Positions 54,374 to 62,429 of a stretch of DNA of 64,000 nt are shown one piece after another. How positions within the stretch are numbered: position 1 is the first letter of the stretch; each line of letters starts with the position of its first letter. The notes beneath the pieces were generated by a model. It worked only from the letters and a program-made list of their open reading frames with translations, made no database searches and had not been told where the DNA came from. The translations under genes were made by a program, and so were the position numbers. Origin of the DNA: 2-02-FULL-47-50 sp964479045 (lineage in GTDB: Bacteria; Pseudomonadota; Gammaproteobacteria; Eutrophobiales; Eutrophobiaceae); assembly GCA_964479045.1 (NCBI GenBank), contig CAYZJI010000003.1:1-64000 (forward strand). Direction: 5' to 3'.

Positions 54374-55462
54374 TTAAATATTATCTGCTGGCTTGTTCTG
54401 GATCTGCCGTGACAATCTGAATGCAGCATTGATTGCATCACGAGGGCTATCATGCAGGGCCAGTGTAAATGCCAGACGAATCAGGTTCCTGTGTTGCAGG
54501 AGCCGCGTCGGCAGATTGCGGGTAATCCAGAATTGCAGATATTTTTTCTGGGCGACAGGAGGTTTAATGCGATTCATGATGGAAATGGAACGAGGGTGAT
54601 CCACTATCAGATTCTGCCAGAACAGGGTGGCCCACGCCGCTGTTTTGAGGTGTGAATTGTGCAGTAAGGACACCACCTCATCCGTATTTATGGTGCAGGT
54701 GTCCAGCCAGTGAATCAGGTCGACAAGACGGACCAGATGCGCATATGGTGAACATACATATTTGGTAAATGCCGGGTGCACCAGCATGATGAACAGCGTG
54801 GCCAGATCATTGAGACTGTAAAAACCATGAGAGTACCGCGATTGCTGCATCAATATCGTGGTCATCTCAGTATTCAGACGTCCGGGGCGCAGTACATGCC
54901 AGTGCAGATCCACTGCAACATGGCCGTCCATTAATGTGCATTCGTGGGAAAGATTCTCCGGTTTTGCGATTAACACCATGCCGGCATCCAGCAGGGTCTT
55001 GATGGCCCGGTCACGATCAACAACATTGACCAATACATCAATATCACACACCGGACGCAACTCAGGTGACTGGTAGATAAATTCACGTATCTGGGCCCCT
55101 TTGAACAGGGCGTACTGCAGTCCATGACCTGCGAAAAGGTCATGGAGCTTTTCCAGCGTGTGTTTCTGCCGCATATACATGGCCGCAGCAAGCCGTCTGT
55201 CCGGAAGCAGTTCATCATGGAGTGCATATACGACCGGCGATGCCGGAAAACGGGTCTCCAGAACATGGTGCCAGAGTGGGGCCAAACAGTTATCCCGGAT
55301 GAAATTGATAAAAATATCCCTCCCGGCTTTCTCAATTTCCGGAATGTATATTGAAAAATCAGTTGATTGTTCCACACACAGGAGCGGTTGCAGGCATAAC
55401 CGGTGCAACCAGAAAGGGCTGGCAGAAGTGTTCGTGCTGGTTTCCGGTAATCCACTAGCCAT
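54374..55462 (-). CDS. lasso-cluster-type nucleotidyltransferase
   Basis: A 362-residue protein of the uncharacterised nucleotidyltransferase family PF14907. The core block is LQYALFKGAQIREFIYQSPELRPVCDIDVLVNVVDRDRAI, with the DxD metal motif at DIDVLV, and HVAVDLHWHVLRP follows. Members occur beside lasso-type RiPP enzymes, where they are thought to add nucleotidyl or phosphate groups to the product or precursor. ATG 55462 is preferred; a TTG at 55483 would add seven residues. It is divergent from the PqqD-like gene, with 168 bp between the two start codons. Confidence 0.75.
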   Translation of the reverse strand: MASGLPETSTNTSASPFWLHRLCLQPLLCVEQSTDFSIYIPEIEKAGRDIFINFIRDNCLAPLWHHVLETRFPASPVVYALHDELLPDRRLAAAMYMRQKHTLEKLHDLFAGHGLQYALFKGAQIREFIYQSPELRPVCDIDVLVNVVDRDRAIKTLLDAGMVLIAKPENLSHECTLMDGHVAVDLHWHVLRPGRLNTEMTTILMQQSRYSHGFYSLNDLATLFIMLVHPAFTKYVCSPYAHLVRLVDLIHWLDTCTINTDEVVSLLHNSHLKTAAWATLFWQNLIVDHPRSISIMNRIKPPVAQKKYLQFWITRNLPTRLLQHRNLIRLAFTLALHDSPRDAINAAFRLSRQIQNKPADNI

Positions 55463-55630
55463 ACGGCGTATTGATTCCTGCAAGATCAGGGGATGAAATA
55501 ATTATGACTGAGAATCCGTTATTATTCAGCTTGTCTGCCCGGTATTGTGCGGGAGATTGCCGGGTCCCCGCGTGGCCAGCGTGATGAGTGTTATACTATT
55601 TTATAGTTACTGATTTCATAATTGATCCCC

Positions 55631-55915
55631 ATGCAGAAATATATCAACAGGAAAATCCGCATCATCCCTGATGTGCTCTCGAGAGAAGTCAGTGGAGAGA
55701 CAGTATTGTTGAATCTCGAAAATGAATGTTATTTCGGGCTGAATGAGGTGGGCACCCGTATCTGGCAGCTTTTGCAGGAAGGAGGCGAGGGCGACACCCA
55801 GGCAATATATAATGTATTACTGGGCGAATATGATGTTGACGGTAATACCCTGGCGCGGGACATGGAGCAGATTCTGGATGAAATGCTGGCCGCCGGCTTG
55901 ATACAGATTACATAG
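55631..55915 (+). CDS. PqqD-like RiPP recognition element (lasso B1)
   Basis: A 94-residue PqqD-fold protein. It binds RiPP leader peptides and presents them to the modifying enzymes; in lasso systems it is the B1 component. The typical features are LSREVSGETVLLNLENECYFGLNEVGTRIWQLLQEGG, in which the V-L-L-x-L and Y-F-G-L-N turn are diagnostic, and the C-terminal winged-helix ILDEMLAAGLI. ATG 55631 is chosen over TTG 55622. It is the first gene of a plus-strand set that continues with the B2 protease, the kinase and the cyclase. Confidence 0.9.
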   Translation: MQKYINRKIRIIPDVLSREVSGETVLLNLENECYFGLNEVGTRIWQLLQEGGEGDTQAIYNVLLGEYDVDGNTLARDMEQILDEMLAAGLIQIT

Positions 55916-55924
55916 ACACTCCGT

Positions 55925-56365
55925 ATGGTATTTACAGAAAAACTGGCAAAATTCGCTGTTCTCGAACCGGCCGAACGGAAGCTGGTATTGCAGGTATTGG
56001 TATTGATCCCGGCCGTGAAACTGGCCATGCGAGTGGAGGGATATGGTCGTACCCGCGATTTTATCAGCCGGTTTTTACCCAAAAGTGCAGAGAGCACATT
56101 GCCGGAACAGCATCATGGATCTGTCGCACTTCGCATCAGCCGGATGGTGGATATCACAGCCAACCATGGTCCGTTTAAGGCAAATTGTCTGGAACGCTCC
56201 CTGATATTGTGGTGGTTGCTGGCAAGACAGGGAATTCATTCGGATATAATTTTTGGTGTACAGAAAACTCCGGACAGTCCTGTACAAATGCATGCCTGGG
56301 TCAATCAAGGTGGTCAGGAACTGCCTGCCTGTGCTGCAAACGATGATTACATGGTGTTGTCCTGA
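55925..56365 (+). CDS. lasso peptide B2 transglutaminase-like protease
   Basis: A 146-residue B2-type protein, normal length for the family. The Cys-His catalytic residues are Cys88 in ANCLERSLILWWLLARQGIHSDIIFGV and His123 in MHAWVN. A candidate Asp is at 140 or 141. It cleaves the leader from the precursor, working with the PqqD-like B1. Here the cut would follow residue 35 of the precursor at 59267-59431. It lies 9 bp downstream of B1. Confidence 0.88.
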   Translation: MVFTEKLAKFAVLEPAERKLVLQVLVLIPAVKLAMRVEGYGRTRDFISRFLPKSAESTLPEQHHGSVALRISRMVDITANHGPFKANCLERSLILWWLLARQGIHSDIIFGVQKTPDSPVQMHAWVNQGGQELPACAANDDYMVLS

Positions 56366-56379
56366 AGGAGATCGGTTTT

Positions 56380-57354
56380 TTGTTGCTTTATGATGTATAT
56401 GGTTTGCGGGTGGCGGTAAATCTTGAACTGCCATGTCTGCAACCAGTGGCAGGTGATATCAGGTCAGCCGATATTACTGTCATGATGGGTGATATACCCG
56501 CAGAGGTTGATACAGGATCGTCGATAGCAGAAAAAATGCTTTATCAGGATCCGCCACTGGGAAATGAACCCTCTTATCTTGAAGTGGTCCGCAGTAGAGG
56601 TGGTCAATACTATCGTTGGTATTATTCACCCGGCATCGATTTTGTGATCAACAGGGAATGCAGCCTGGTGTGGTGTAAGTGGAAACACGCCGGTTTACAG
56701 GATCATGCCATCATTTCACTGACGGGAGCGGTACTGGGGTTTATTTTACGCATGCGGGGCAATGTGTGCCTGCATGCCAGCGGCATCGTCTGTGAGGAAC
56801 AGGCATTTGCGCTTTGTGGTGTTTCCGGGGCCGGTAAATCATCGCTTGCGGCCGCCTTTGCCACCTCCGGATTTCGCATTCTGACCGATGACATCATGCC
56901 CTTGAGTTACCGGGACGGTGTACTGATGGCGACACCGGGATATCCACGCATCAATCTTTATCCGGATTCACATAAGTACATCGAAGGGTTGCCGCCGGAG
57001 CTTCCATTGCTTTCCGCAGACTGGGACAAGTGTTATCTGGATCTGCTTGCCGCACCCGACAGGTACTGCAACTATCCGGTGGAGTTAAAAGCCATCTATA
57101 TTATTGATTGGCAGAACCAAAACCCGGCAAATCAAATACAGACATTATCTCCCTCCCGGGCGGTCTCATTGCTCGCCGCCAATACCTATTATTGTGAACT
57201 GCTGGATGCCACGAGGAAAAAAGATGAGTTCATTTTTCTGAGCAGGGTGGTTAATGACATTTCCATCAAGCAACTGCAACCGGTCAGCAATATACGCATG
57301 ATTCAGGACCTGAAGGACAAGATTCTGGAGAATTTCTCTGCCATCGCAGCATAA
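56380..57354 (+). CDS. HPr-kinase-like lasso peptide kinase
   Basis: A 324-residue HprK-like protein. The C-terminal domain has a P-loop GVSGAGKSSLAAAF near residue 147, and ILTDDIMPLSYRDG follows with the conserved acidic pair. CLHASGIVCEEQAFALC precedes it and is typical of HprK-related kinases of RiPP clusters. In the paeninodin system such a kinase phosphorylates the C-terminal Ser of the precursor. The precursor here ends in Ser, so the same reaction is plausible. It starts at TTG 56380, with GAAGGAG upstream, and its stop touches the cyclase start. Confidence 0.82.
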   Translation: MLLYDVYGLRVAVNLELPCLQPVAGDIRSADITVMMGDIPAEVDTGSSIAEKMLYQDPPLGNEPSYLEVVRSRGGQYYRWYYSPGIDFVINRECSLVWCKWKHAGLQDHAIISLTGAVLGFILRMRGNVCLHASGIVCEEQAFALCGVSGAGKSSLAAAFATSGFRILTDDIMPLSYRDGVLMATPGYPRINLYPDSHKYIEGLPPELPLLSADWDKCYLDLLAAPDRYCNYPVELKAIYIIDWQNQNPANQIQTLSPSRAVSLLAANTYYCELLDATRKKDEFIFLSRVVNDISIKQLQPVSNIRMIQDLKDKILENFSAIAA

Positions 57355-59238
57355 ATGAGCGGACTGGTTGCGATTATAAACATGGATGGTGCCCCAGTGG
57401 ATACCATCCTGTTACACCGGCTGGTTAATGCGCTGGAGTCCCGCGGTCGGGATGCCCGGTCATCATGGGTGCAGGGTGCCGTTGGTCTGGGTCATGCACT
57501 GCATAAAACCACCCGTGAAGCGGAGTTTGAACAACATCCGGCGACGCTGGAAGGTCAGGTGTGGCTGATATCATCCGCACGTATAGACGGTCGGGATGAC
57601 TTGATTAAAAAACTCGGACTGAGCCGGCTGAAAGCGGAAGAAACGCCGGATACCGTTCTCATACTGCACGCCTATCAGACATGGGGCGAACAATGCATAC
57701 ATCATCTGCTGGGTGATTTTGCATTTGTGATCTGGGATGCGCGGTGCAATAAATTATTCTGCGCACGAGATCGATTTGGCATGCGCCAGCTTTATTTTGC
57801 CAAAGTCGGCAATGCGATCATCATCTCCAACTCACTATACTGTCTGTTGCATTATTCTGTATTGGCGGCCGACCTTGACGATCAGGTAATCGGTGATTTT
57901 CTGTTATTTGGCGATCCGGCATGGATGGACAGGGAAAAAAACCGGACGGCATTCAGAAATATCCATAAAGTTCCTCCCGCGCACACACTCATTATCAGTA
58001 ACCGTAAACCGGCCACGAAACAATATTGGCAATTTCCGCGTGAATTGCCGTTATTGGTCTGCAGGAATGATGCGGAGTACATAGCACGCTTCAGGGAATT
58101 ATTTAAGCAAGTCATACAGGACCGTATGCGTTATCGCGATACCGTCATCAGTATGAGCGGGGGCATGGATTCAACTTCCATCGCGGCACTGGCCAGTCAA
58201 TGCCGCGATGATGAAAGCGGCAGCATTAATCTCTCGGTAGTTACCGCGTCCTATGAAGGTGTATATCCTGATGAAGAAGCTGCGTATGCCCGGCTGGTCG
58301 CAGAAAAACTGGGTTTACCGATTCAGTTCATCCAGTCATCGGCCTGGCCATTTCTGGATACCCCTGTATTAACCACGCGGCCGATGGAGTTTTATCAGCC
58401 CGGTTTATGGCTGGAGACCCAGAGGTTGCTCGCCATGAACAGCCGGGTCTGTCTGGCGGGCTATGCCGGTGACAATTTAATGAAGCCAACGCCATTGTTC
58501 AGGCTGAACAAATCGGAGTGGCGCCACTATCATGTACTGCAGAATCTTGCCGGCCTGTACAGGCAATACCGGCAACTGCCTGCTCTAGGCAGCGGATTGA
58601 TGACCACACTCCGGTCGCTGCAGCAGCGTGCCGGTTCTTTCAAGTCCCTTTACCCACCGTGGCTGAATGATTCATTTGCAAAAGAGTATTCCCTGCAGGA
58701 TCGATGGAATGAACTTTATTCCAGGGGAATAAACTCCTCACATCCACGTCATCCTGCTGTGGAGTCCGGTTTAATGGAGCCTGACTGGAATACAGATGAC
58801 ATCCAAATGCGAAGTGATTTTGTATTTCCGGAGGAGCGGGACCCGTTTCTGGACCTGCGGCTGGTGGAATTTATACTCTCCCTGCCACCGCTGCCCTGGT
58901 TGTTCCATAAGCACCTGTTGCGGGAGGCCATGCAGGGATTACTGCCTGAGGCCGTATTGCGCAGACCCAAAAGCGGCATGGGGGGAACCCTGCTTTATTT
59001 TCTGGAGCTGGAAAGTTCAACCTGGGCAGATCACTGGATCCCGATGGATGAACTCAAGCGTTATATCGCAAGAGACAGAGTGCCGCGCTTGTGTAAAACA
59101 ACTCACTTTCAGCACGCGGTGATTTCGATTCGGCCCCTGATCCTGAATCAATGGTTGGCAGGAATTCAGCGCCTTAAGGAGGACATCAGTATTTCAAACA
59201 ATTCTGTAAACCGGGAACCGGTGTGTGACAAGTTCTGA
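57355..59238 (+). CDS. asparagine-synthetase-like macrolactam cyclase (lasso C)
   Basis: A 627-residue asparagine synthetase homologue. Residue 2 is Ser (MSGLVAIINMDGAPV), so the glutaminase Cys is missing and glutamine cannot be hydrolysed. This is typical of lasso cyclases and beta-lactam synthetases, which use the synthetase half to adenylate a side-chain carboxylate. The PP-loop VISMSGGMDSTSIAALASQ is at residues about 264-282. FRFPKSGMGG-like RPKSGMGGTLLYF closes the domain. It probably forms the macrolactam between Ser1 and Asp9 of the predicted core. It is the last of the coupled plus-strand set. Confidence 0.87.
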   Translation: MSGLVAIINMDGAPVDTILLHRLVNALESRGRDARSSWVQGAVGLGHALHKTTREAEFEQHPATLEGQVWLISSARIDGRDDLIKKLGLSRLKAEETPDTVLILHAYQTWGEQCIHHLLGDFAFVIWDARCNKLFCARDRFGMRQLYFAKVGNAIIISNSLYCLLHYSVLAADLDDQVIGDFLLFGDPAWMDREKNRTAFRNIHKVPPAHTLIISNRKPATKQYWQFPRELPLLVCRNDAEYIARFRELFKQVIQDRMRYRDTVISMSGGMDSTSIAALASQCRDDESGSINLSVVTASYEGVYPDEEAAYARLVAEKLGLPIQFIQSSAWPFLDTPVLTTRPMEFYQPGLWLETQRLLAMNSRVCLAGYAGDNLMKPTPLFRLNKSEWRHYHVLQNLAGLYRQYRQLPALGSGLMTTLRSLQQRAGSFKSLYPPWLNDSFAKEYSLQDRWNELYSRGINSSHPRHPAVESGLMEPDWNTDDIQMRSDFVFPEERDPFLDLRLVEFILSLPPLPWLFHKHLLREAMQGLLPEAVLRRPKSGMGGTLLYFLELESSTWADHWIPMDELKRYIARDRVPRLCKTTHFQHAVISIRPLILNQWLAGIQRLKEDISISNNSVNREPVCDKF

Positions 59239-59266
59239 GATATATTCCAATCGTAGAGCTTCAGAA

Positions 59267-59431
59267 TCAGGACATTTTGGTTGCACCAGTCTTCCCGCCA
59301 TCACCGGTACCCGTGAGAGTGACGCTACGTGTCATATCGGTTACCGAGCCGTAGATGGTCAGTCTGGGACGGGCATAGGTTTTTTTTGTGCCGGACGGCG
59401 CTGTCTGATGGTCAGGTTCATTCGGTTTCAT
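59267..59431 (-). CDS. lasso-type RiPP precursor peptide
   Basis: A 54-residue gene on the minus strand. AGGAG lies six bases before ATG 59431. The leader, residues 1-35, carries the lasso leader motif YxxPxLxxxGxxxxxT at Tyr19, Pro22, Leu24, Gly28 and Thr34. Thr34 is the penultimate residue. The predicted core, residues 36-54, is SVTLTGTGDGGKTGATKMS. It has Ser at position 1, Asp at position 9 (a nine-residue ring is possible) and Ser at the C-terminus. It is convergent with the cyclase gene and divergent from the methyltransferase gene. The tail has few bulky residues for a plug, so a threaded fold is uncertain. An open plus-strand frame lies on the other strand and is not supported. Confidence 0.85.
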   Translation of the reverse strand: MKPNEPDHQTAPSGTKKTYARPRLTIYGSVTDMTRSVTLTGTGDGGKTGATKMS

Positions 59432-59555
59432 GGGGGTCTCCTGATTTATCGATCATCGGTCAGCCATACTCACCTGATGACCTGGTAACTGTTACTATCA
59501 TAGCATAGTCCCTGATTCAGAATGTATCGATAGGCCACTACAAGAGAGAGCACAG

Positions 59556-60707
59556 ATGTACTCCATCACCGATTATGTGCGCATGATGAATGATGATGTG
59601 CGCACGGGCCAGTATATTAATGCATTGAAATCTGTGATAAATCACGAGTCCGTGGTTCTGGATATCGGTACGGGCACCGGTTTATTTGCTTTGGTGGCCT
59701 GTCATTACGGTGCACGGCGCGTCTATGCACTGGAACCGGATGATTCCATACATCTCGCCAGAGAACTCGCCAGTGCAAACGGCTATACTGACAAAATAAC
59801 TTTCCTGCAGGAGCTGTCTACAAAAATCAGCCTTTCGGAAAAAGCCACAGTCATCGTCTCGGACCTGCGGGGGGTGATGCCGTTGTACGATCATCATATA
59901 GAAGCCATCATTGATGCCCGCGAACGTCATCTCGCAAAGAGAGGCGTACTCATTCCCCGTCAGGATATTCTGCAATGCGCGTTGGTGCACTCACCCACGT
60001 TATATGAAACGTACTTTACTACGGGAAAAGACAACGCATTCAAATTTGATATGCAGCCGCTTTACAAGCTGGCCAGAAACCTGCCCCGTTACAGAAAATT
60101 GTTTGATGATGAAACCATACTGGTCACGCCACAATCCTGGTGCACCCTGGATTATCATTCAGTGACCAGTCCTAACGCGCGTGGCAAGCTCTCTTGGACC
60201 ATGGAGCAGGATGGTCTTGCCCATGGCTACCGTCTCTGGTTTGATTGCGAATTAATCGACGGATTCGGCTACAGCACGGCACCCGGCAAGCCCAAAACTG
60301 TGTATGGGAATATGTTTTTACCGCTTTCAGAACCGGTGGTATTGCGAAAAGGGGACACGGTGGATATTGAACTGCAGGCTAATCTTGTGGGTCAGGAGTA
60401 TATCTGGCGTTGGGATACATGGATCAATTCGGGTGATCATCAGCAGAACGGCAGTAAAAAATTCCGGCAATCCAGTTTTGAAAGTATGCCGTTGAGTTTG
60501 CCAACCTTACACAAGCAGGCTTCTGATCACCGGCCGGATCTGAACGAAGATGGTGTTGTCGATCTGAAAATTCTGACATTGATGAATAAAGGCATGACTC
60601 TGAAAACAATAGCCGACGATCTGTGTCATGCTTGTCCGGATCGCTTCAGGAACCGGCAACAAGCCCTGCAATATATAGGAACACTCTCTGTTAAATACAG
60701 CAGGTAA
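59556..60707 (+). CDS. PRMT-like methyltransferase of the RiPP cluster
   Basis: A 383-residue protein. Residues 1-about 300 are a class I methyltransferase in the style of protein arginine methyltransferases: VVLDIGTGTGLFALVACHYGARRVYALEPDD near residue 35, then TVIVSDLRGVMPLYDHHIEAIIDARERHL, and a beta-barrel-like C-half. The last 60 residues (LNEDGVVDLKILTLMNKGMTLKTIADDLCHACPDRFRNRQQALQYI) look like a small helical, PqqD-like domain that could bind the leader. It is divergent from the precursor gene, with 124 bp between the two starts. It could methylate the precursor or mature peptide; the residue is unknown. Confidence 0.78.
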   Translation: MYSITDYVRMMNDDVRTGQYINALKSVINHESVVLDIGTGTGLFALVACHYGARRVYALEPDDSIHLARELASANGYTDKITFLQELSTKISLSEKATVIVSDLRGVMPLYDHHIEAIIDARERHLAKRGVLIPRQDILQCALVHSPTLYETYFTTGKDNAFKFDMQPLYKLARNLPRYRKLFDDETILVTPQSWCTLDYHSVTSPNARGKLSWTMEQDGLAHGYRLWFDCELIDGFGYSTAPGKPKTVYGNMFLPLSEPVVLRKGDTVDIELQANLVGQEYIWRWDTWINSGDHQQNGSKKFRQSSFESMPLSLPTLHKQASDHRPDLNEDGVVDLKILTLMNKGMTLKTIADDLCHACPDRFRNRQQALQYIGTLSVKYSR

Positions 60708-60712
60708 CTTGA

Positions 60713-61750
60713 GTGAGTGAACTGACATCATATCCACTGGTTTTTTTGACTGCGTTGGTTTGCGCTTTGTTGTTAATGCCATGGCTCATCCGCTGGGGAC
60801 ATCAAAGCGGGACATTGGATACCCCGGATGATCGCAAAATACACAGCAGTCCGGTTCCACACCTTGGGGGAATTGCGATTTGTCTGGCTTTCGCTGCCAG
60901 CGTTGTCCTGTTTAATCCAGATTTTCCTTATCTGTATCCGTTACTGGCGGGGCTAGCCGTTATTGTTCTCACCGGCCTGGCGGATGATTTATGGCAGATG
61001 CGCCCGTGGGTGAAATTCTCCGGTGAAATATTCGCTGCCCTGATTTTTCTTGTGGGCTCCGGGATAAGCCTGAACAGTTTCGGTCAGCTCCTCAATGCAG
61101 AGGAATTGACCACCGGTCGTTATGCACTCGCTGTGTCAGTGTTCTGCATAATAGGTGTAATCAATGCTTTCAACATGGCCGATGGTCTGGATGGACTCGC
61201 CGGAGGTCTCAGTCTGGTTGGCTGTGTCTTTCTTGGATATTTTTCCATACAGAGTGCACAAACCGGTATCAGCATCATGCTATTCGGATTATCGGGGGCC
61301 TTGATCGGATTTCTGTTTTATAACCATCATCCAGCCAGGATATTTATGGGAGATACCGGTAGTCTTTCTCTGGGATATTTGCTGTCAGCGTTTTGTATCC
61401 TTCTGGTACAGGGAGATCGTACGGTACAGATTGCGCCAGTGAGCATGGCAATCGTTATGGGATTGCCCATCGTTGACTCTTTGCTGGTAATGTTTGGCCG
61501 GATCCTCCGTGGGCATAACCCATTCAGGGCGGATCAAACCCATTTGCATCATCGCCTGCTGGCTCTGGGGTTTGATCACGCTATGACCGTCCGGCTGTGC
61601 TGGGGCCTGATGTTGTTGTGCGGCAGTCTGGCGCTGGTTGTCCGTGATTTGCCGGAGTGGATACAGTTCTACATCGGATTGGCCTGTGCATTGGCAATAT
61701 TTCTGCCGGTATATTTGATGCAGGTCATGGGATTTAATATCAGGCGATAA
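60713..61750 (+). CDS. WecA/MraY-type glycosyl-1-phosphate transferase
   Basis: A 345-residue polytopic enzyme that transfers a sugar-1-phosphate from UDP-sugar to undecaprenyl phosphate, starting a glycan. DTPDDRKIHSSPVPHLGGIAI, LADDLWQMRPWVKF (catalytic Asp pair), NAFNMADGLDGLAGG, FMGDTGSLSLGYLLS and THLHHRLL are the conserved blocks. Eleven or so transmembrane helices are visible. It starts at GTG 60713, 5 bp after the methyltransferase. It supplies the lipid-linked primer for the polysaccharide and is placed beyond the RiPP genes, so the RiPP cluster seems inserted in the locus. Confidence 0.9.
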   Translation: MSELTSYPLVFLTALVCALLLMPWLIRWGHQSGTLDTPDDRKIHSSPVPHLGGIAICLAFAASVVLFNPDFPYLYPLLAGLAVIVLTGLADDLWQMRPWVKFSGEIFAALIFLVGSGISLNSFGQLLNAEELTTGRYALAVSVFCIIGVINAFNMADGLDGLAGGLSLVGCVFLGYFSIQSAQTGISIMLFGLSGALIGFLFYNHHPARIFMGDTGSLSLGYLLSAFCILLVQGDRTVQIAPVSMAIVMGLPIVDSLLVMFGRILRGHNPFRADQTHLHHRLLALGFDHAMTVRLCWGLMLLCGSLALVVRDLPEWIQFYIGLACALAIFLPVYLMQVMGFNIRR

Positions 61751-61793
61751 AGTCTTACAGCCTGTACAGGCACAAAAATCGGGTACCTGCGGG

Positions 61794-61839
61794 TTGGCAA
61801 GACCTGCTGATACTCTCTATACTCTGGGCATAGCAGGTC
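61794..61839 (+). promoter_or_regulatory. sigma-70-like promoter overlapped by inverted arms
   Basis: TTGGCA (61794-61799) and TATACT (61818-61823) are separated by 18 bp. Inverted arms GACCTGCT (61801-61808) and AGCAGGTC (61832-61839) bracket the -10 box, so the site could be an operator. Another 12-bp perfect palindrome, GCCTGTACAGGC, lies at 61760-61771. Together they suggest regulated expression of the gene at 61911. Confidence 0.45.
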
Positions 61840-61910
61840 TATGAATTGTTATGACCGGAGGACATGCCTGTTCAATCCAGGCTTACATCAAGACATACAG
61901 GTATTCAGAT

Positions 61911-62282
61911 ATGCAACGCACAGCCCTGATTTTTTCTGCCCTGCTCGTATGGCATGTCGCCATGGCAGAAACAGCCCCGCTCTCGGGTTCGATTACACTG
62001 GCCCGAACCATAGTCAGCAGTATGGTGGCCGGCAAGACACCGGCAGAAGTTCTGCTGATGGCAAATAATATTGCTCTGGCGCTCAGTGAGCAGGGTCTGT
62101 GTGACAAGGAAGCAGTGCAGTCCATGATGGATGCCGGTATCCCGTTTGATAATGCTGTAACTGCGATTGTCGAGGCCTGTAATCTCTCCGGCCCCAGATT
62201 ATCAGCGCTGACCCGTTCACTTGCCTTGGGTATGTCCGGTGGAAGTGGGGGTGCCAGCATGGACGAGCCCATAAGTCCCTGA
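61911..62282 (+). CDS. secreted small hypothetical protein
   Basis: A 123-residue protein with a signal peptide (MQRTALIFSALLVWHVAMA). The mature part is helical (LARTIVSSMVAGKTPAEVLLMANNIALALSEQG), carries two isolated Cys, in EQGLCDKEA and VEACNLSG, that could pair, and ends in the Gly/Ser-rich MSGGSGGASMDEPISP. I do not recognise the family. The ATG 61911 is chosen because it begins the signal peptide; an earlier ATG at 61851 does not. It is near the polysaccharide locus and may be an exported accessory of it. Confidence 0.65.
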   Translation: MQRTALIFSALLVWHVAMAETAPLSGSITLARTIVSSMVAGKTPAEVLLMANNIALALSEQGLCDKEAVQSMMDAGIPFDNAVTAIVEACNLSGPRLSALTRSLALGMSGGSGGASMDEPISP

Positions 62283-62410
62283 AATTCATGGCTACCATGC
62301 ACCTTGGTGGCCATCAGTTGCCCCACCTGTTTATGCATCACCCGTCATAGCGGTTTGCGTCCGCGCCTCATATTTTATCCTGTCAGTTATGTCCTTGATA
62401 TACGCATAAA

Positions 62411-62429
62411 ATGCGACAATTTGTCGCAT
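62411..62429. promoter_or_regulatory. 19-bp palindrome, candidate activator-binding site
   Basis: The arms ATGCGACAA (62411-62419) and TTGTCGCAT (62421-62429) are exact inverted repeats around one T. The site lies about 305 bp upstream of the candidate sigma-54 promoter. That distance is typical for an enhancer-binding-protein site. Its regulator is not in the window. Confidence 0.5.

Noticed and set aside
59225..59488. Open plus-strand frame opposite the RiPP precursor
   Set aside because: It overlaps the cyclase stop, has no ribosome-binding site and no family features. The minus-strand frame has both a site and the lasso motif.
61762..61769. CTGTACAG as a LexA box
   Set aside because: The LexA box needs CTGT and ACAG separated by eight bases; here they are directly joined.
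61794..61810. TTGGCAAGACCTGCTG as a sigma-54 promoter
   Set aside because: GG and GC are only eight bases apart instead of ten. The sigma-70 reading fits better.
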